DNA of 27,901 bases, taken from NCBI GenBank assembly GCA_040901775.1, contig JBBDYF010000123.1, positions 1 to 27,901 on the forward strand. The letters run 5' to 3'. Below the pieces are notes generated by a model. That model searched no databases, was not told where the DNA came from, and saw nothing but the letters and a program-made list of their open reading frames with translations. Position 1 is the stretch's first letter. Every line of letters starts with the position of its first letter. Both the position numbers and the translations under genes were made by a program. Shown in pieces: positions 24,024 to 27,901 of this stretch. The stretch is from CAYLLN01 sp040901775 (GTDB taxonomy: Bacteria; Planctomycetota; Planctomycetia; Pirellulales; Pirellulaceae).

Positions 24024-24320
24024 ATGGCGGTCGCCGAACAAGCCCAAGCGGCACTTGACTTCCGTAATATCGGCCTGCCGCCGAGCCCGCCCGTCGTTGG
24101 CATCGAAGCGGAAGAGTACGTGGATTCAGCGGGCCAGGATGCACTGCGGATCTGGGTGATTCTGGATGAAAACACCGACGTCGATCAATTGCCTGGACGA
24201 GCCGTCATCGCCCTCAAGGGGGCTATTCATGATGCTCTCTTGAGCAAGGGCATTCGGGAATTTCCCTACATCTCCCTGGCGAAGCCGAGCGAGCGAGTTG
24301 CCGCGACCGACGAGGAATAG
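24024..24320 (+). CDS. Unrecognised 98-aa partner encoded with a HEPN protein
   Basis: This small acidic protein shows no signal peptide and no membrane segment. After a Pro-rich link (GLPPSPPVVG), the core reads DALRIWVILDENTD, then a helix (ALKGAIHDALLSKG) and EFPYISLAKPSE, suggesting a small alpha/beta fold. It lacks the GSxxxG...DxD motif of MNT nucleotidyltransferases, the usual partners of HEPN toxins. GGAAAG lies about 9 nt before the ATG. The next gene starts 4 nt after its stop, so the two are one transcript. It may be an antitoxin or regulator of the HEPN protein. That role is inferred from position only. Confidence 0.7.
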   Translation: MAVAEQAQAALDFRNIGLPPSPPVVGIEAEEYVDSAGQDALRIWVILDENTDVDQLPGRAVIALKGAIHDALLSKGIREFPYISLAKPSERVAATDEE

Positions 24321-24324
24321 TGCC

Positions 24325-24837
24325 TTGCATGTCGATCTCCTCAGCCTGGCTCGTAATTTGGCGATGCTGGACGCCAAAAAGCCGAAACAGGCCAACTTGC
24401 GCCGCGCTGTGTCATCGGCCTACTACGGACTATTCCATTGTCTTGTGGACGAATGCTGCCGGTCGCTCGTTGGCACTCAGCACGCGCAGAGTCCCTATCG
24501 CCACATTCTTGGCAGGGCATTCGAGCATGCGACGATGAAGGAGGCATGTACCTCCTTCGCCGGGAGCCAGCTAAAAGCCGCCGTCGCCAAAGGGCTCCCG
24601 GCTAGCTTCGCAATTCCGTCGGAGGTCAAAGCCGTCGCTCGGGCTTTCGCCGACGCGCAGGAAATGCGTCACTTGGCCGACTACGACCGCAGCGAACGAT
24701 TCGTCCGCTCGGACGTGCTTGCGCTCGTCGAGCAAATTGAGGCTGCCATTGAAGACTTTGCGGATCTCTCCGCCTCAAACGAAAAGAAGTTTTTCCTGAT
24801 TTGCTTACTTACGTGGAAAGTACTCGCAAAGCGATGA
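24325..24837 (+). CDS. HEPN-domain protein, TTG start
   Basis: This 170-aa protein carries LRRAVSSAYYGLFHCLVDE (25-43), the hallmark first helix of HEPN proteins, and QEMRHLADYDRSE (112-124), the RxxADY-type second signature. HEPN proteins are four-helix bundles. Many are RNases acting as toxins in toxin-antitoxin and defence systems, others are nucleotide or RNA binding partners. The catalytic RX4-6H motif is not obvious, so RNase activity is uncertain. The TTG at 24325 is chosen because GAGG lies 9 nt upstream and it falls 4 nt after the preceding stop; no in-frame ATG fits before the conserved helix. The C-terminus ends with a hydrophobic basic helix (FFLICLLTWKVLAKR). Confidence 0.8.
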   Translation: MHVDLLSLARNLAMLDAKKPKQANLRRAVSSAYYGLFHCLVDECCRSLVGTQHAQSPYRHILGRAFEHATMKEACTSFAGSQLKAAVAKGLPASFAIPSEVKAVARAFADAQEMRHLADYDRSERFVRSDVLALVEQIEAAIEDFADLSASNEKKFFLICLLTWKVLAKR

Positions 24838-24890
24838 ACCCTAGCGGGTCGCAGTTCTTGGTCGCTGTACTGATCCACCGGCTTTGCTTG

Positions 24891-24896
24891 TAGAAT
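24891..24896 (+). promoter_or_regulatory. Possible -10 box before the first priA 5' copy
   Basis: TAGAAT ends 7 nt before the ATG at 24903, so a transcript would begin at or near the A of that ATG and be leaderless. No good -35 box is present. If real, this may be the ancestral priA promoter now cut off from priA. Confidence 0.25.
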
Positions 24897-24902
24897 CGAG
24901 GC

Positions 24903-24946
24903 ATGTTTTCCCGTCAGTCCACCCTGTTCGACGCCGCGCCCGATCC
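24903..24946 (+). repeat. Duplicated 5' end of priA, copy 1 (orphan)
   Basis: These 44 bp match the first 44 bp of priA (25722-25765) at 42 positions; the last 32 bp are identical. The frame starts ATG and encodes MFSRQSTLFDAAPDP against MSSRQSTLFDAAPDP in priA. Beyond 24946 similarity stops at once, and the orphan frame continues to a stop at 25032-25034 (43 aa in all), which overlaps the TATAAT of the next module. This orphan frame is unlikely to be a functional gene. Confidence 0.9.
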
Positions 24947-25007
24947 ACTCGCGTTCCGCATCGCCAGAGTAGGGACGCGGCAAGATGAAGAATGGATCGC
25001 GCCGGCA

Positions 25008-25035
25008 GCGACACGGAGCCCACTGGAGGTATAAT
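25008..25035 (+). promoter_or_regulatory. Candidate promoter of the PIN module
   Basis: TATAAT (25030-25035) is a perfect -10 box. GCGACA (25008-25013) lies 16 nt upstream and matches four of six -35 bases. Transcription would begin near 25042, about 50 nt before the antitoxin start. Confidence 0.5.
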
Positions 25036-25093
25036 TGTATAAAGTGGGAGTCAACGTGCCACGTGGGAGATTGCCCGCAATGGTGAGGTACTA

Positions 25094-25321
25094 ATGCGAC
25101 CGCTGCAGATTGAAGCTTCTGTCGGAAAGGATGGCGAATTGACGTTGTCCGCTCTTCCCTTTCGGGAAGGCGACGTGGTCAACGTCTCGATCCAGTTGCG
25201 GTCGTCGCCGGGCCAGGCCTCCGAGTCTCATCCTCTTGAAGGGCTGCCGATTGTTTATCTCTGCCCCTACGAGTCCGCCACGCCCCCAGAAGATTGGGAT
25301 GCGATGAATGATCGTCCTTGA
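25094..25321 (+). CDS. Antitoxin-like protein of a PIN toxin-antitoxin pair
   Basis: This 75-aa protein opens with a short beta-rich region (LQIEASVGKDGELTLSALPF, then REGDVVNVSIQLR) resembling the swapped-hairpin style of some VapB-like antitoxins that begin with a target-binding beta domain. An acidic C-terminal tail (ESATPPEDWDAMNDRP) that could wrap a toxin follows. GGTGAGG lies about 6 nt before the ATG. Its last 14 bp overlap the PIN toxin start, the usual order and coupling for vapBC-type pairs. The family name is not certain; the role is inferred mainly from the partner. It lies inside the segment flanked by the two priA 5' copies. Confidence 0.7.
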   Translation: MRPLQIEASVGKDGELTLSALPFREGDVVNVSIQLRSSPGQASESHPLEGLPIVYLCPYESATPPEDWDAMNDRP

Positions 25322-25701
25322 TACCCACATCTGGATTTGGTGGGTACACAACGACCCGCAATTGCCGTTAGCCTATAAACGGTTCATTCTTTCCGAGCAG
25401 TCCAGCGGCTTAGGCGTCAGCGCAATCTCGATCTGGGAAATCGCGATGTTAGTGTCGCGCGGCCGTCTGGTTCTGCCGATCGCTTGTCTGGACTGGTTAC
25501 ATCGGGCGCTTGGAGCGCGGGGCATTCGGCGGCTCGATCTCAGCCCCGAAATTGCCACGGATTCGGTCAACCTGCCAGGCAGTTTTCACAGGGATCCCGC
25601 CGACCGAATTCTTGTAGCTACTGCGCGTGTGATATGATTGCCCTTTGGTCAGCCTGGATGGAAAGATTCGTAGCTACTCCCACGTCAAGTTGGCGCCTTA
25701 A
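25308..25701 (+). pseudogene. PIN-domain (VapC-like) toxin, frameshifted near its C-terminus
   Basis: The intact frame runs from the ATG at 25308 to a stop at 25635-25637 (109 aa) and shows PIN landmarks: MIVLDTHIWIWW (Asp5), ISIWEIAML (Glu44) and HRDPADRILVATAR (Asp96/Asp99). PIN RNases of this group normally continue to a fourth acidic residue in a LVTxD-type strand. Here that strand is present but one base out of frame: dropping one base near 25632 joins ...VATARV to YDCPLVSLDGKIRSYSHVK and a stop at 25699-25701. This gives a normal length of about 130 aa with Asp117. The toxin is therefore either inactivated by a one-base insertion, or the base is a sequencing error. Confidence 0.85.
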
Positions 25702-25721
25702 TGCCGTCCGGTCGGTTTTCA

Positions 25722-25765
25722 ATGTCTTCCCGCCAGTCCACCCTGTTCGACGCCGCGCCCGATCC
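25722..25765 (+). repeat. Duplicated 5' end of priA, copy 2 (joined to priA)
   Basis: This copy is the real 5' end of the priA coding sequence. It is 819 bp downstream of copy 1, and the antitoxin-toxin pair lies between the two. Only two bases differ over 44 bp. Confidence 0.9.
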
Positions 25766-27901
25766 CTGGGACATGGACGCAGCCGATGAGCAATTGACGG
25801 CCGAAGTCGCCTTTTTTGAACCGCCGCATGGGCCGTTCGACTACCTGGTGCCGCCTGCGCTGGCGGCCAAACTGCTGCCGGGGCAACGGGTGCGGGTTCC
25901 ACTGGGCAGGGGAAATCGCCTAGTCGTCGGCTACTGCACGGCCATCGGCGCCAAGCGCGCCGGCACGCGCCGGCTCAAGCCGATTGCCAGCCTGCTCGAT
26001 CCCCAGCCGCTGATCGCCCAACCGCTCTTGCGGCTGGCTCATTGGATGAGCGACTACTACCTATGTCCGCTCGGGCAGGTGCTGCAGACCATCGTGCCGG
26101 CCGGCGTGCGGGGTCAGGCGGGGACGCGCGAAATGACGTTCCTCCGGGTGCCGGATTCGGTAAAAGCGCAACTGGCGGCCGGCGAGCTGAAGCTCGGCAC
26201 GAAGCAGCTCGATGCGCTGCGCGTGCTCTCCGCATCGCCGCGCCCGCTGACGCCGCCGGAACTCGCGCAGGCGGCCAAGTGTACGCTGGGGCCCATCGGC
26301 GAACTGCGCAAGAAAAAGCTGGTTCAGGCGGAAGTTTGCCGCGTCCAGCAGTTGGAAGTGGAAGAGCCGGTCACCCCCCGCGAAGAGCACCTGCGCTTGA
26401 ACGCCGATCAGCAGGCGGCGCTCGACACCATTCTGGCGGCCCTGCGAGATCGCCGGCACCTGGCGGTGTTGATGCACGGCGTCACGGGCAGCGGCAAGAC
26501 CGAGGTTTATATCCGGGCGATCGCCGAGGTGATCCAGTACGGCCGCCAGGCGATCGTCCTGGTGCCGGAGATCAGCCTGACGCCGCAAACGCGGGAACGG
26601 TTTCGCTCGCGGTTTTCGGGGGTCGCGGTGCTGCACTCGCACCTGTCAGATGCCGAGCGGCACTGGCACTGGCAGCAGATCGCCCAGGGAAAGATGCAGG
26701 TAATTGTCGGAGCCCGTAGCGCGGTGTTCGCTCCGACTCCGAACCTGGGGCTGATCGTGATCGACGAAGAGCACGACGCCTCGTTCAAGCAGGGCGAACA
26801 GCCGCGCTATCATGCCCGCGACGTTGCCCTGCGACGGGCGGCGATGGAAAGTGTGCCGCTGGTGCTGGGGAGCGCCACGCCGTCGCTCGAAAGCTGGCAC
26901 GCGGCGAAGGGCACTGAGTTCAAGGTTCAAGGTTCCAAGTTCAAGGTTGACGAATCTGTCCCGACTTTGAACTTGGAACCTGGAACTTGGAAAGCTTCGA
27001 GCCCCCAACCCCCAGCCCCCAGCCCCTTCGTTCTGATCGACATGCCCCGCCGCGTCAACGATCGTCCGCTGCCGGCGGTGGCGACGATCGACTTGCGAAC
27101 CGAGTTTCAGAACCGCGCCAGCCGGGGGGCGGTCAGCCGTTCGTTGCACCGGGCAATCGACGTGGCGCTGGCCGAAGAGGGGCAAATCATCCTGCTGCTC
27201 AATCGCCGCGGTTACAGCACGCACATCCAGTGCCCGGCCTGCGGCTACGTGGCCAAGTGCCCCAACTGCGACCTGTCGCTCACCCACCATCGCCAGGAAG
27301 AGAAGGTTGTCTGCCACTACTGCGACCACGAAACGCCGGCACCCGTGCGCTGCCCGGACTGTTCGTTCGACGGCATTCGCTACGCGGGCTTCGGCACCGA
27401 ACGCCTGGAGGGCGAGGTCAAGGCCCGCTTTCCCGGTGTCGGCGTGGTGCGAATGGATAGCGACACGATGCAGCGCCCCGGCAGCCACGAAGCGGCGCTC
27501 GCCCGCTTTCGCAGCGGCGAGGTGAAGATCCTGCTGGGGACGCAGATGATCGCCAAGGGGCTCGACTTTCCCAACGTGACGCTGGTCGGCGTGATCAACG
27601 CCGATACGACGCTGCACTTTGCCGACCTGCGCGCGGCCGAGCGGACGTTTCAACTGGTCACGCAAGTCGCCGGTCGCACCGGGCGCGGCGACAAGGGGGG
27701 TCGCGTGCTGGTGCAGACGTTCTCGCCCGACCACTATGCCATTCAGGCGGCGATCGCGCACGACTACGCCCGCTTCGCCGCCGCCGAGTTGCCAGCCCGC
27801 CAAGAGCACTTGTATCCGCCGTATGCAGCGCTCATCCGGCTGATCTTTCGGGGCGAAGCGGACAGCATGGTCGAGCAGCTTGCCGAAGCGGTCGCCGGCA
27901 A
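25722..27901 (+). CDS. priA: Primosomal protein N' (replication restart helicase), 3' end cut by window
   Basis: PriA binds stalled replication forks and reloads the replicative helicase. The 726 visible codons include the N-terminal fork-binding domain (VAFFEPPHGPFDYLVP), Walker A HGVTGSGKTEVY (about 252-263), Walker B IDEEHDAS (about 347-354), GSATPSLES, the paired zinc-binding Cys clusters (CPACGYVAKCPNC, CHYC, CPDC, about 504-550) and helicase motifs LLGTQMIAKGLDFP and QVAGRTGRGDKGG. Residues about 398-435 are a low-complexity in-frame insert absent from ordinary PriA. The N-terminus carries QSTLF, matching the QxxLF form of sliding-clamp binding motifs. The start ATG has no clear ribosome binding site. 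Upstream lies the PIN module and a second copy of its own 5' end. Confidence 0.95.
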   Translation, partial: MSSRQSTLFDAAPDPWDMDAADEQLTAEVAFFEPPHGPFDYLVPPALAAKLLPGQRVRVPLGRGNRLVVGYCTAIGAKRAGTRRLKPIASLLDPQPLIAQPLLRLAHWMSDYYLCPLGQVLQTIVPAGVRGQAGTREMTFLRVPDSVKAQLAAGELKLGTKQLDALRVLSASPRPLTPPELAQAAKCTLGPIGELRKKKLVQAEVCRVQQLEVEEPVTPREEHLRLNADQQAALDTILAALRDRRHLAVLMHGVTGSGKTEVYIRAIAEVIQYGRQAIVLVPEISLTPQTRERFRSRFSGVAVLHSHLSDAERHWHWQQIAQGKMQVIVGARSAVFAPTPNLGLIVIDEEHDASFKQGEQPRYHARDVALRRAAMESVPLVLGSATPSLESWHAAKGTEFKVQGSKFKVDESVPTLNLEPGTWKASSPQPPAPSPFVLIDMPRRVNDRPLPAVATIDLRTEFQNRASRGAVSRSLHRAIDVALAEEGQIILLLNRRGYSTHIQCPACGYVAKCPNCDLSLTHHRQEEKVVCHYCDHETPAPVRCPDCSFDGIRYAGFGTERLEGEVKARFPGVGVVRMDSDTMQRPGSHEAALARFRSGEVKILLGTQMIAKGLDFPNVTLVGVINADTTLHFADLRAAERTFQLVTQVAGRTGRGDKGGRVLVQTFSPDHYAIQAAIAHDYARFAAAELPARQEHLYPPYAALIRLIFRGEADSMVEQLAEAVAG
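26913..27026 (+). repeat. Palindromic repeat element inserted in-frame in priA
   Basis: The segment holds the arms AGGTTCCAAGTTCAA (26930-26944) and TTGAACTTGGAACCT (26967-26981), a perfect 15-bp inverted repeat with a 22-nt loop and partial extension beyond it. Nearby direct copies of TTCAAGG occur, and a C-rich tract made of CCCCCA-type units (27002-27026) follows. It is 114 nt (38 codons) long with no stop, so PriA stays open. Composition differs sharply from the surrounding gene. It looks like a small non-coding intergenic repeat that landed in a coding region, comparable in kind to Rickettsia palindromic elements. Confidence 0.75.

Noticed and set aside
25628..25645. Programmed ribosomal frameshift in the PIN toxin
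   Set aside because: There is no slippery heptamer, internal Shine-Dalgarno at the right distance or downstream structure. A simple one-base insertion or sequencing error explains it better.

Overview
The window looks like a piece of a Planctomycetota chromosome, most likely Pirellulales-like. It is GC-rich and carries seven separate secreted sulfatase genes. It also has a secreted PQQ-type beta-propeller protein, a planctomycete-style SGNH hydrolase, a small lipoprotein of a type common in this phylum, and a TatC with a very large extra loop. This assignment rests on gene content and remembered family style; no search was run. The ten Ns at 2087-2096 show that the window is a scaffold join, so the first 2.1 kb may not really neighbour the rest.

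Layout. 1-1984: a minus-strand pair (an unrecognised 419-aa protein followed 2 nt later by an HNH nuclease cut by the window edge) divergent from a small protein with three 23-residue MORN-like repeats. 1985-2660: no convincing gene; it holds the assembly gap and a 14-bp palindrome. 2661-5638: a PQQ beta-propeller protein, then a YihY/BrkB membrane protein and a Tat-type SGNH hydrolase on the minus strand. 5859-12817: a plus-strand run of four sulfatases with a four-helix membrane protein carrying two CxxC pairs between the third and fourth. 12852-15886: a minus-strand group of three unusual genes (coiled-coil Cys-rich lipoprotein, coiled-coil anchored protein, matrixin-like metzincin protease), with a 16-bp perfect palindrome upstream. 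16154-17628: small lipoprotein and mannose-6-phosphate isomerase (minus). 17996-19384: tatC. 19497-23953: three more sulfatases. 24024-24837: a 98-aa protein and a HEPN-domain protein behind a near-consensus promoter. 25094-25701: an antitoxin-like protein and a PIN-domain toxin with a frameshift. 25722-27901: priA, running off the end.

How it fits together. The sulfatases, SGNH hydrolase and ManA suit a bacterium that desulfates and uses complex sulfated polysaccharides. Every sulfatase keeps the formylglycine cysteine motif, yet no sulfatase-maturing enzyme is in the window. Several of these secreted proteins carry lysine-rich tails or linkers, possibly for holding anionic glycans or the cell surface.

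The most unusual part is the right end. The first 44 bp of priA are present twice, 819 bp apart, and the PIN toxin module lies exactly between the copies, as if a small cassette had entered the 5' end of priA and rebuilt it. priA itself also holds an in-frame palindromic insert of about 38 codons between its helicase motifs. The HEPN pair just upstream does not have the usual MNT nucleotidyltransferase partner and may be an undescribed two-gene module.
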